A stretch of 64,000 bases of DNA from UBA2943 sp946534895 (GTDB lineage: Bacteria; Bacillota; Clostridia; Christensenellales; Aristaeellaceae). Made by a program: the position numbers and the translations under genes. Shown piece after piece: positions 25,942-34,033 of the stretch; positions within the stretch are counted from its first letter, which is position 1, and each line of letters begins with the position of its first letter. The notes beneath the pieces are model-generated. The model was given only the letters and a program-made list of their open reading frames with translations, did no database searches and had not been told where the DNA came from. Where the stretch lies: contig CAMNDE010000007.1 in assembly GCA_946534895.1 (NCBI GenBank), positions 1 to 64,000 of the forward strand, in the 5' to 3' direction.

Positions 25942-25980
25942 ATGTGTTTCCCCGATCTTGCATAGAAAGCAGGTTTTGAC

Positions 25981-26907
25981 ATGATCCTCGGCATACTGGA
26001 GCAGGGACTCATCTATGGCATTCTCGCCCTTGGGCTTCTGATCACCTACCGCATTCTGGACTTTCCCGATCTGACCGTGGACAGTTCCTTTCCGCTGGGC
26101 GCCGCTGTATCCGCCGTACTGACCGTTCACGGCATGCACCCCGTGCTGACCCTGTTTTTCGGTCTTCTCGCCGGCGCGCTCGCCGGGCTTGTCACGGGAC
26201 TCATTCACGTCAAGTGTCATGTGCGGGACCTTCTGTCCTCCATTATCACCATGACCGGCCTGTACTCCGTGAACCTGTATATCGCAGGCCTGTCCGGCGT
26301 CACCTTTACCGGGCTGTCCAGTCTTGCGCAGGTCACCGGAAAGGCCAGCGTTCCGCTGTTCACCTATGACACGCTGTTCCGCAATCCCCTGACCAAGTCC
26401 GCCCCGGCAGCCATTGCTCCGTATACCACCCTGATCATTGTCTTCCTGATCGCGCTCATCGCCAAGCTCATCATGGACTGGTTTCTGCGCACCAAGGCAG
26501 GATATCTGCTCATCGCGGCCGGCGACAACCCCGCTGTGGTGACCACCCTGGCCAAGGATCAGGGCAAGGTCAAGATCCTCGGACTCGTGCTGGCCAACGC
26601 GCTTGTGGCACTTTCCGGTGCCGTCATGTGCCAGTCATCGAGAAACTTTGACATCTCCATGGGCACCGGCTCCATGGTCATCGGTCTGGCGTCCGTCATT
26701 ATCGGCACAAACCTTTTCCGGAATGTGCGCTTCATGAAGAGCACCACCATGGTGATCATCGGCTCCATCCTCTACAAGGCCTGCGTCTCCCTGGCCATGA
26801 AGGTCGGTCTGGATGCCTTCTGGATGAAGTTCATCACTGCCGTACTGTTCCTGATTATTCTGGTGGCTTCCCAGATGCCCAGAAAGAAGGTGCACATCCG
26901 TGCCTGA
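25981..26907 (+). CDS. trpY: ABC transporter permease, TrpY-like
   Basis: A 308-residue integral membrane protein with about eight hydrophobic segments and the branched-chain-amino-acid permease type fold (BPD_transp_2). It opens GLIYGILALGLLITYRILDFPDLTVD, which includes the motif typical of TrpY-type permeases. The coupling region around AAGDNPAVVTTLAKDQG matches the EAA-like loop. It overlaps the ATPase gene by 8 bases. Confidence 0.88.
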   Translation: MILGILEQGLIYGILALGLLITYRILDFPDLTVDSSFPLGAAVSAVLTVHGMHPVLTLFFGLLAGALAGLVTGLIHVKCHVRDLLSSIITMTGLYSVNLYIAGLSGVTFTGLSSLAQVTGKASVPLFTYDTLFRNPLTKSAPAAIAPYTTLIIVFLIALIAKLIMDWFLRTKAGYLLIAAGDNPAVVTTLAKDQGKVKILGLVLANALVALSGAVMCQSSRNFDISMGTGSMVIGLASVIIGTNLFRNVRFMKSTTMVIIGSILYKACVSLAMKVGLDAFWMKFITAVLFLIILVASQMPRKKVHIRA

Positions 26908-27685
26908 AAACTGCATTGAGTTCCGGGGCATCACCAAGGTCTACAACCCCGGCACCGTCCATGAAAACTGTCTTTTCCAGGACTTCTCCCTCTCCATCCG
27001 CAAGGGCTCCTTTGTCTCCGTGGTGGGCAGCAACGGCAGCGGAAAAACCAGCCTGCTGAACATCCTGTGCGGCACCATCCCCATTGAGGCCGGAAGCATT
27101 ATCCTGGACGGCCAGGACATCACCCAGCTCAGGGAATATCACCGCTACGAGCGCATGGGCCGCGTGTATCAGAATCCGGCCATGGGCACCTGTGCCTCCA
27201 TGACCATCCTGGAAAACCTGGCCATGGCCGACAACAAGGGAAAGCATTTCGGACTCACCCGCGGCACGGACAGAAAGCGCATCAGCGCCTACCGCGACAT
27301 GCTGGCTCCGCTGGGCCTCGGACTGGAGGACAAGCTCGGCATTCAGGTCGGCCTGCTCTCCGGCGGCCAGCGCCAGACGCTTGCCCTGCTCATGGCGACC
27401 ATGAACCCCATCGATTTCCTGATCCTGGACGAGCACACCGCGGCCCTGGATCCCAAGACCGCCGAGATCGTGATGGAGCTCACCGGACGCGTGATCCAGG
27501 AAAAGCACCTCACTACGCTCATGGTCACCCATAACCTCCGCCATGCCGTCTCCTACGGCGACCGGCTTATCATGATGCATGCGGGCGGCATTGTTCTGGA
27601 CAAGGAAGGCGAAGACAAGAAAGCGCTGAAAGTGGAAGACCTGCTGACGCTTTTCAACTCCATCTCCATCGAATGCGGCAACTGA
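26900..27685 (+). CDS. trpZ: ABC transporter ATP-binding protein, TrpZ-like
   Basis: A 261-residue ABC ATPase with Walker A GSNGSGKT (43-50), Q-loop near YQNPAMG, signature LSGGQRQ and Walker B FLILDEHT. The GTG start at 26900 lies inside the trpY end, so translation is coupled. It completes the three-gene importer under T-box control. Confidence 0.92.
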   Translation: MPENCIEFRGITKVYNPGTVHENCLFQDFSLSIRKGSFVSVVGSNGSGKTSLLNILCGTIPIEAGSIILDGQDITQLREYHRYERMGRVYQNPAMGTCASMTILENLAMADNKGKHFGLTRGTDRKRISAYRDMLAPLGLGLEDKLGIQVGLLSGGQRQTLALLMATMNPIDFLILDEHTAALDPKTAEIVMELTGRVIQEKHLTTLMVTHNLRHAVSYGDRLIMMHAGGIVLDKEGEDKKALKVEDLLTLFNSISIECGN

Positions 27686-27695
27686 ACGACAAGTG

Positions 27696-27722
27696 AAAGA
27701 CAGGCAGCCCCTGTCTTTTTTT
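27696..27722 (+). terminator. Terminator of the trpXYZ operon
   Basis: A 7-bp stem AGACAGG/CCTGTCT (27698-27704 with 27710-27716) is followed by seven T residues; two or three flanking A-T pairs may extend it. Confidence 0.88.
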
Positions 27723-27725
27723 GTC

Positions 27726-27754
27726 TGTACACCCCGCGGGAAATCATGTATAAT
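27726..27754 (+). promoter_or_regulatory. Promoter of the flavodiiron gene
   Basis: TGTACA (27726-27731, a partial -35), a 17-base spacer and a perfect TATAAT (27749-27754), 35 bases before the start codon. Confidence 0.65.
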
Positions 27755-27788
27755 TCCCTTATTGCGACATAAGAGGAGGTCACTTCGC

Positions 27789-28940
27789 ATGCTCTCACCC
27801 GATATCATCAATCTCGGCGTATTTGATCAGGATATTGACCTGTTTGAAGGACAATACAATGTACCGGAAGGAATTTCCTATAATTCCTATATGATCTGCG
27901 ATGAAAAGATCGCAGTTCTCGACACCGTGGATTTCCGCAAGGGCCAGGAATTCATGGAAAACGTCAAAAAGGCTCTGAACGGACGCAAGCCCGATTATCT
28001 GGTGGTCCATCACGTGGAACCGGATCACGCTTCCTCCGTGCAGCTCTTCCTGGACAGCTATCCGGAAGTCACTCTGGTGGGCAATGCCAAGACCTTCCAG
28101 ATGCTGGACCTGTATTTCCATTTCGACAATCCTTCCAAGCTGGTGGTGAAGGAAGGCGACGTGCTGGATCTCGGCCGTCATCACCTGCACTTTGTCATGG
28201 CACCCATGGTGCACTGGCCCGAAGTCATGATGAGCTATGAGGATTCGGAAAAGATCCTGTTCAGTGCCGACGCCTTCGGCCGCTTCGGCGAAATGGAAAC
28301 CGAGCCCCTGTCCTGGGACGATGAAGGCCGCCGCTATTACACGAATATTGTGGGCAAGTATGGTCCCCAGGTGCAGGCCGTACTGAAAAAGGCTGCTGCT
28401 CTGGATATTGCCAGTATCTGCCCGCTTCACGGCCCCGTGCTGGACGCCACGATCCCGCATGTACTGGAGCTCTATCAGAAGTGGAGCACCTACACGCCTG
28501 AATCCGACGGCATCCTGATCGCCTATGCCTCCCTGCACGGAAACACGGAAGTGGCCGCCGACCGTCTGGCTGACATTCTCGACAAGAAGAGCGGCCGCGA
28601 CATCATGCTGGCCGACCTTGCCCGGGTGGATGAGAGCGAAGCGCTGTCCTGCGCCTTCCGTTTCAGCACCATCGTGCTGTGCGCCTCCACCTACAATGCT
28701 GGCATCATGCCCGCCATGGAAGACTTCCTGCACCACATCAAGGCCAAGAACCTCCAGAAGCGCCGCATCGGCCTGATGGAGAACGGCTCCTGGGCACCCA
28801 ACAGCGCCAAGTGCATGCGCGCTGCCCTGGAAGGCCTGAAGGACCTGGAAATCGTGGAGCCCGTGGTCACCATTCGCGGTGCCCTGAAAAAGACCGACGA
28901 TGCCGCGCTGGAAGCCCTGGCTGACGCGCTGCTGGCCTGA
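27789..28940 (+). CDS. fprA: FprA-family flavodiiron protein
   Basis: Reduces O2 or NO, protecting anaerobes from oxygen. The 383-residue protein has an N-terminal metallo-beta-lactamase diiron domain with HVEPDH (75-80) and later MVHWPE and CPLHGP supplying ligands. The C-terminal flavodoxin domain (about 250-383) binds FMN through YASLHGNTE and STYNAG. The size fits a class A enzyme with no extra rubredoxin domain, so a separate electron donor is needed. RBS GAGGAGG precedes the ATG. Monocistronic. Confidence 0.94.
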   Translation: MLSPDIINLGVFDQDIDLFEGQYNVPEGISYNSYMICDEKIAVLDTVDFRKGQEFMENVKKALNGRKPDYLVVHHVEPDHASSVQLFLDSYPEVTLVGNAKTFQMLDLYFHFDNPSKLVVKEGDVLDLGRHHLHFVMAPMVHWPEVMMSYEDSEKILFSADAFGRFGEMETEPLSWDDEGRRYYTNIVGKYGPQVQAVLKKAAALDIASICPLHGPVLDATIPHVLELYQKWSTYTPESDGILIAYASLHGNTEVAADRLADILDKKSGRDIMLADLARVDESEALSCAFRFSTIVLCASTYNAGIMPAMEDFLHHIKAKNLQKRRIGLMENGSWAPNSAKCMRAALEGLKDLEIVEPVVTIRGALKKTDDAALEALADALLA

Positions 28941-28961
28941 TCAGAAAATTACATGCCCATG

Positions 28962-29003
28962 AATGCAGAAAATCCTGTGCTCTTGCACAGGATTTTCTGC
29001 ATT
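28962..29003. terminator. Bidirectional terminator between fprA and the NUDIX gene
   Basis: A perfect 19-bp stem (28962-28980 with 28985-29003) and a TCTT loop. Its inner part is A-rich on one arm and T-rich on the other, and it sits between two convergent genes. Confidence 0.8.
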
Positions 29004-29009
29004 ATGGAT

Positions 29010-29459
29010 TCATTTCAGTTCCGGCGTCCACTCATCTCCGTCAATGCGGAAATAGAATTCGCTCAGATCTTCCTCAAGAAATACGCGCAGCATGTCTTCC
29101 ATGTCCGGAACCAGCTTCAGTCCGGGCAGGCGATCCAGCTTTTCCCACCAGACACGTCCTTCCTCCGACGACCTGAGGGTCCCGGTATACCGGTCTGTCC
29201 GATACAGGAGCACCATATACCGCCCCTGCTCATCATACCAGTCCTTGACGCCGCACAGCCGCGGGGCGCAGATGCTCAGTCCGGTCTCTTCCCGCACCTC
29301 ACGGATCACCGCCTCCGTGAAGGACTCGCCTTCCTCCACATGCCCGCCGGGAAAGGTGATGCCAGGCCAGCCGGGATCTGTGCGCTCCTGGACCACGACC
29401 CTGTCCCCGTCCGTGATCATGCACATATTGGTCAGGGTCACACGCTCCGCGCGTCTCAT
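29010..29459 (-). CDS. NUDIX hydrolase (8-oxo-dGTPase-like)
   Basis: A 149-residue NUDIX protein. The full Nudix box GX5EX7REUXEEXGU lies at residues 39-61 (G39, E45, REVREETGL at 53-61), and the FPGGH before it matches MutT/YtkD-type 8-oxo-dGTP diphosphatases. Other nucleoside diphosphate derivatives are possible substrates. It starts in a 4-base overlap with the isomerase gene and is the last gene of this minus-strand run. Confidence 0.9.
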   Translation of the reverse strand: MRRAERVTLTNMCMITDGDRVVVQERTDPGWPGITFPGGHVEEGESFTEAVIREVREETGLSICAPRLCGVKDWYDEQGRYMVLLYRTDRYTGTLRSSEEGRVWWEKLDRLPGLKLVPDMEDMLRVFLEEDLSEFYFRIDGDEWTPELK

Positions 29460-30220
29460 GCTTCTTCCCAGAGCTGCTTCAGCATGCGGATTGCCACCGG
29501 CCCCTGCAGTGCGAGATCATCGCAGCGGCCTTCGATGCTGATCGTGCCCTCATAGCCCGTCTTTTTCATGGCGCGGAAGAGTTCGCTGTAGCCTTCCATG
29601 GGATCCAGCGGGATGCGGCGGCCTTCAAGCGCGGCGATATGGCAGTGCCGGATTCCGCCCACGCGCTCCACATCCGACGGCTTTTCCTGTTCCTTTGCGA
29701 TATGATAATAGTCCGCGAGCAGCTGAAAATGCGGATGTGCCACCGCGGCGCACAGGTCCGCGCCTTCGGCCACGGAGTTCACCGTGTTCGTCTCAGTGCG
29801 GTTCAGCGGCTCCAGCGCGATCACCAGGTCATGGCGCTGCGCCATGTCCGCAATCCAGGTGCTCACCTGCACCAGCTTCCGGAACGCATCCCCGTAGCTG
29901 AGCGTTTCCGGACGCTTTCTCGCTCCGCCGCTGCCGAACACCACCACTTCGCCGCCCAGTGCCTTTACACGGGTGAAAGCGGCGTCCAGATACTTCCGGA
30001 TTTCCTCTTCCCCGGTTCCGTCAAGCAGCCGGAATGTGCCGGGGAACAGCACGTTGAACCGGGTCACAGGAAGGCCGGTCTTTTCCTTTTTCTCCAGTGT
30101 CTGCGCAAATTCCTCCGCAGACATGCCCGCAATCCCGGTCACCGTGGCTTCCATATAGTCAAATCCGGCGCGTGCCACGTCCTCCAGCCGATCCCATCCC
30201 GCGCAAAAACCAATCTTCAT
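29456..30220 (-). CDS. Sugar phosphate isomerase/epimerase-like TIM barrel
   Basis: A 254-residue protein of the xylose isomerase-like TIM-barrel (AP_endonuc_2) superfamily. It begins MKIGFCAGWDRLEDVARAGFD. The metal-binding glutamate is in IALEPLNRTETN, with later ligands near LLADYYH, GGIRHCHIA and ISIEGR. Substrates of such proteins range over inositols, hydroxypyruvate and ketohexoses, and the sequence does not decide among them. It sits between the GH43 gene (3 bases upstream) and the NUDIX gene (overlapping), in a sugar-use operon. Confidence 0.82.
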   Translation of the reverse strand: MKIGFCAGWDRLEDVARAGFDYMEATVTGIAGMSAEEFAQTLEKKEKTGLPVTRFNVLFPGTFRLLDGTGEEEIRKYLDAAFTRVKALGGEVVVFGSGGARKRPETLSYGDAFRKLVQVSTWIADMAQRHDLVIALEPLNRTETNTVNSVAEGADLCAAVAHPHFQLLADYYHIAKEQEKPSDVERVGGIRHCHIAALEGRRIPLDPMEGYSELFRAMKKTGYEGTISIEGRCDDLALQGPVAIRMLKQLWEEA

Positions 30221-30223
30221 ACG

Positions 30224-32026
30224 TCAAACCTCCCTGCAGCTTTCTTCCCGGAACACCGCCGTACCCGAACCCATGCAGGCCATGCCCGCCATGGCTCCGG
30301 TAAACCGCTTCCCCGGCAAACCTTCATCTGTAAGAAACAGTGTCTCAATCTCCGCCCTGGAGCCTGTCTCCGGGCAGGTGAATACACGCTTCAGTCCCTG
30401 GGACTGCATGACCAGCGTCCAGCTCAGGCCATCCCCTTCCCAGAGCACACTCCGCTCTTCCTGGGCACCGGAATGCACGCGCAGCACCAGGCGCCATTTC
30501 TCCGTATGCTCCAGGCCGAAAAACACAAAGCTGCGCTCGTCATAATACCCGACCACGCCCGCACTGCAGTTTTCCGGCATTTCCTCCCCGCTGAGCACAG
30601 CGCGGTATTCCATGTCCGCCTCACTCTGCGGCCGGAGCAGCATATGTGCATCCCCGAGCGACGTCAGATCTCCGCCGCCGGAAAGCCGCACCGCGCCATC
30701 CATGGACGAAAAGGTACACGGGTTCAGGCGCGGACACACATACGGTTCCGGGGCATTTTCCGCCCGGCTGTCCAGCAGGCAGCCTGCCAGATCGCTGGGC
30801 TGCGCACCGCGCACCTGCGGCCAGCCGTCCTGGGTCCACATGAGTTCCTCCAGTCCGGTCTCCCGGCCCATGAGCGTATACCCGTCCACCGGCCGCGCAC
30901 ACAGGTACACCAGCGCCCAGCGTCCATCCTCCAGCTGCACCGGCTTGCCGTGCCCGCTGCGCTGAATCCGGCAGCCCTCCGCGCTGGTCAGCAGCGGACC
31001 ATACGGGCACGCCTCATAGGGCCCATACAGCTTTCTGGACCGGGCCACGCTGATCCTGTGCCCCATGCCGGTGCCGCCCTCCGCCTGGAAGATGTAGTAC
31101 CAGCCCTCGCGCTGCAGCAGGTGCGGACCCTCACTCTTCACGCGCGTCTGGCCGTACCAGATCATTTCCGCATGGCCCATGAGCCGGCCGTCCTCCGACA
31201 GCGGCGCGATCTGAACCCCGGGATTGATCACCAGGTACTTCTGCCCGTCCACGTCGGTAAACAGGCTGGGATCAATCCCGTCCACCTCCAGGAAGCTCAT
31301 GACTTCCCAGGGGCCTTCCGGTGCCTGAGAGCGGGCGAGCATCTGCAGTCTCAGCGGCGGCGTATTCCTTCTCAGCGTGGCCGCCACCCAGAACCAGGTG
31401 CCGTCATAGCTGATATCCGGCGCCCAGTACCCGAATCCGCCGGGCAGTCCCTGCAGCCTGGCCGCTTCCGCGTCCTCGAAAACATGGCCTATGACGCTCC
31501 AGTGCACCAGATCCCTGGAATGCGCCACCGGAAGCGCAGGCATATACGTGAAGGAAGAATTGACCATGTAATAATCCTGTCCCACACGCACCACCGAAGG
31601 ATCCGGATGAAAACCGCGGCGCACCGGATTCCTGTAGGCATAGCGGAGCACGAACCCGGCTCTTGCCTCCATTTCCTCCAGCATCTCCTCGTTTCCCTGC
31701 CCCGCAGCCAGATCCATGGGCGTAATGCCCTTCCGGTCAGCTGCGGTCGGGGACAGCCCGAGCACGTCCATGAGAAAGCAGGCATTCCCGGTTTTTCCTT
31801 GCTCAGCGCACAGATGCAGGAGTGTACGCCCTTCCGCGCCGCGGCCGCTGGGCAGGGCGTGACAGTGCTCACAGAAAAAGCGGAGCGTCCGCGTTTCCTG
31901 CAGACAGGCAAGCTCCAGCAGTTCACGCTTCTGAGCTTCGCTGAGCTCCATGAAGGCTGCGCTCAGCCAGCGCCGGTCCATGTCCTCAAGCCGGTTTTCC
32001 AGAATCCCCTTGCGTATCTCTTCCAT
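30224..32026 (-). CDS. Glycoside hydrolase family 43 with N-terminal ankyrin-like repeats
   Basis: A protein of 600 residues from the chosen ATG. Residues of about 60-125 form ankyrin-like repeats (EGRTLLHLCAEQG, then RKGITPMDLAAGQGNEEML). The GH43 five-bladed propeller begins at NPVRRGFHPDPS (catalytic base Asp near 142), with GIDPSLF (pKa-modulating Asp) and SEGPHLL (acid Glu); a C-terminal beta-sandwich follows. Likely a beta-xylosidase or alpha-arabinofuranosidase acting inside the cell, since no signal peptide is seen. The ATG at 32026 follows GGAAGGG with 9-base spacing; an in-frame GTG at 32050 lacks a clear RBS. Ankyrin repeats on a GH43 are unusual. Confidence 0.82.
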   Translation of the reverse strand: MEEIRKGILENRLEDMDRRWLSAAFMELSEAQKRELLELACLQETRTLRFFCEHCHALPSGRGAEGRTLLHLCAEQGKTGNACFLMDVLGLSPTAADRKGITPMDLAAGQGNEEMLEEMEARAGFVLRYAYRNPVRRGFHPDPSVVRVGQDYYMVNSSFTYMPALPVAHSRDLVHWSVIGHVFEDAEAARLQGLPGGFGYWAPDISYDGTWFWVAATLRRNTPPLRLQMLARSQAPEGPWEVMSFLEVDGIDPSLFTDVDGQKYLVINPGVQIAPLSEDGRLMGHAEMIWYGQTRVKSEGPHLLQREGWYYIFQAEGGTGMGHRISVARSRKLYGPYEACPYGPLLTSAEGCRIQRSGHGKPVQLEDGRWALVYLCARPVDGYTLMGRETGLEELMWTQDGWPQVRGAQPSDLAGCLLDSRAENAPEPYVCPRLNPCTFSSMDGAVRLSGGGDLTSLGDAHMLLRPQSEADMEYRAVLSGEEMPENCSAGVVGYYDERSFVFFGLEHTEKWRLVLRVHSGAQEERSVLWEGDGLSWTLVMQSQGLKRVFTCPETGSRAEIETLFLTDEGLPGKRFTGAMAGMACMGSGTAVFREESCREV

Positions 32027-32145
32027 TTCCAGCATCCCTTCCAGCTTCACTCTTCATAACCGATCTTCCAGATCAGAATTATACATCATCCCCATTTCGG
32101 GACAAAGGGCAAATTCTACTGCCTTTCCGCAGCAGGGGGAAAATC

Positions 32146-32174
32146 TTGCGGATTCCCTGTTTATGGCTTATACT
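32146..32174 (+). promoter_or_regulatory. Promoter of the mannitol dehydrogenase family gene
   Basis: TTGCGG (32146-32151), a 17-base spacer and TATACT (32169-32174), about 110 bases before the start codon. The leader between holds no structure I recognise. Confidence 0.7.
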
Positions 32175-32284
32175 CAAATCCGGCCTCACCTATACGCGCT
32201 GGGGCCTTCCTACACAGATGTTTTCCACCAGCGGGAGCCGGCACATGCGCTTCCGCAGCTGTGACAGAGAAAGGAGTCATCACC

Positions 32285-33898
32285 ATGCAGTTATCCTACA
32301 GCGGCCTCTCCGACAGGGAAGGCTGGGCAAAATCCGGCGTTGTACTGCCTGCCACCGACTGGAAGAACATGGCAGAGCGCACCATGGAGGAACCCGTCTG
32401 GATTCATTTCGGCGCCGGCAACATTTTCCGCGGCTTTATCGCCGGGCTGCAGCAGCGCCTGCTGGATTCAGGGGATGCCTGCACGGGCATCATTGCGGCG
32501 GAAACCTATGACTTTGAAATCATTGACCGCATCTATGACCCCCATGACTCCATGACGCTCATGGTTTCCCTCAAGCCGGACGGAAGCACTGACCGCAACA
32601 TCATTGCCAGCATTGCGCGCGGCATCCGCGCCGATTCCTCCAACAGCGGGGAATGGGATCTCCTGGCTTCCCTGTTCCGCAAGCCCTCCCTGCAGATGAT
32701 TTCCTTCACCATTACTGAGAAGGGCTACTCCCTGCGCGGCATGAACGGAAACCTCCTTCCCGCCGCTTCCTGGGACATGGAGCATGGCCCGGCCTATGCG
32801 CGTCATGCCATGGGCGTCGTGGCTGCCATGATGTACGAGCGCTTCCAGGCCGGACGCTATCCCCTGGCCCTGGTGAGCATGGACAACTGTTCCCATAACG
32901 GCGAAAAGCTGCGCGCCGGTGTCATGGAAATCGTGCGCACCTGGGCCGACAAGGGCATGGTTCCCGCGGACTTTGTCAGCTATATGGAAGATGAATCCCA
33001 GGTTTCCTTCCCCTGGTCCATGATCGACAAGATCACACCCCGGCCCGCCGACGTGATTCTCCAGCAGCTCACCGCGGACGGCATTGAGGACATGGCCCCG
33101 GTGATCACGGAAAAGCGCACCTATATCGCGCCCTTCGTCAATGCGGAAGTGCCTCAGTACCTGGTCATTGAAGACCGGTTCCCCGCAGGCCGTCCCGCGC
33201 TGGAAAAAGCCGGCGTCTACATGACGGACAGGGACACGGTGAACCGCACCGAGCGCATGAAGGTGACCACCTGCCTGAACCCGCTGCACACGGCACTGGC
33301 GGTGTACGGATGCCTCCTGGGCTATACCCTGATCGCCGATGAAATGAAGGATCCGGACCTGACCGAGCTTGTGAACCGCATCGGATATCAGGAAGGCCTG
33401 CCCGTGGTCACCAATCCCGGCATCATTGAGCCCCGCGCCTTTATTGACGAAGTCATCACCCAGCGCCTGCCCAACGTGTTCATGCCGGACACTCCCCAGC
33501 GCATTGCCACCGATACCTCCCAGAAGGTCGGCATCCGCTTCGGCGAAACCATCAAGAGCTACATGCAGGATCCCGCCAGGGATGCCGCTTCCCTGCGCGC
33601 CATTCCGCTGGCCATTGCCGGCTGGCTGCGCTACCTCATGGGCGTGGACGACAACGGTCAGCCCATGGAGCTGTCCCCGGATCCCATGCTCCCCGCGCTG
33701 CATGAAGCCATGAAGGATATCGTCTTCGGTGATCCCTCCTCGGTTCAGGACCGCCTGGATCCCATCCTCACGAATCCGGCCATTTTCGGCGTAAGTCTCG
33801 CCGATGCCGGTCTCGCCGGGCTTGTCCGCGACATTTTCTGTGCCCAGATCGCCGCGCCCGGCGCTGTACGCGCCACGCTTCACGCGCGCCTGAGCTGA
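32285..33898 (+). CDS. uxuB: Mannitol dehydrogenase family oxidoreductase (UxuB-like)
   Basis: A 537-residue NAD-dependent polyol or sugar-acid dehydrogenase of the long-chain mannitol dehydrogenase family. The N-terminal Rossmann motif is IHFGAGNIFRGF. VSMDNCSHNGEKL and VTTCLNPLHTALAVYG (active-site Lys/Asn/His region) mark the family. Similarity of form to fructuronate reductase (D-mannonate oxidoreductase) suggests hexuronate catabolism, but mannitol, arabinitol or tagaturonate enzymes share the fold. RBS AAAGGAG precedes the ATG at 32285. Monocistronic, between divergent and convergent sugar genes. Confidence 0.85.
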   Translation: MQLSYSGLSDREGWAKSGVVLPATDWKNMAERTMEEPVWIHFGAGNIFRGFIAGLQQRLLDSGDACTGIIAAETYDFEIIDRIYDPHDSMTLMVSLKPDGSTDRNIIASIARGIRADSSNSGEWDLLASLFRKPSLQMISFTITEKGYSLRGMNGNLLPAASWDMEHGPAYARHAMGVVAAMMYERFQAGRYPLALVSMDNCSHNGEKLRAGVMEIVRTWADKGMVPADFVSYMEDESQVSFPWSMIDKITPRPADVILQQLTADGIEDMAPVITEKRTYIAPFVNAEVPQYLVIEDRFPAGRPALEKAGVYMTDRDTVNRTERMKVTTCLNPLHTALAVYGCLLGYTLIADEMKDPDLTELVNRIGYQEGLPVVTNPGIIEPRAFIDEVITQRLPNVFMPDTPQRIATDTSQKVGIRFGETIKSYMQDPARDAASLRAIPLAIAGWLRYLMGVDDNGQPMELSPDPMLPALHEAMKDIVFGDPSSVQDRLDPILTNPAIFGVSLADAGLAGLVRDIFCAQIAAPGAVRATLHARLS

Positions 33899-33909
33899 TC
33901 CGAATCCCG

Positions 33910-33938
33910 TGCCCGGTGCCTTTTGCACCGGGCATTTT
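33910..33938 (+). terminator. Terminator of uxuB
   Basis: A 10-bp stem TGCCCGGTGC/GCACCGGGCA (33910-33919 with 33925-33934) and 5-base loop are followed by TTTT. Confidence 0.85.
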
Positions 33939-33959
33939 GAATGCGTTTCCGTATAGTCC

Positions 33960-34003
33960 AAAAGAGCGGACAGATGCGGCAATTTGCCGCGCCTGTCCGC
34001 TCC
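33960..34003 (-). terminator. Terminator of the phosphohexomutase operon
   Basis: A long hairpin made of outer stem GAGCGGACAG/CTGTCCGCTC (33964-33973 with 33993-34002) and inner stem GCGGC/GCCGC. On the minus strand it is followed by TTTTGG. It lies about 30 bases past the end of the phosphohexomutase gene. Confidence 0.7.
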
Positions 34004-34033
34004 TTTTCTGTCTGTCCGAATCCAGCATCCGGC

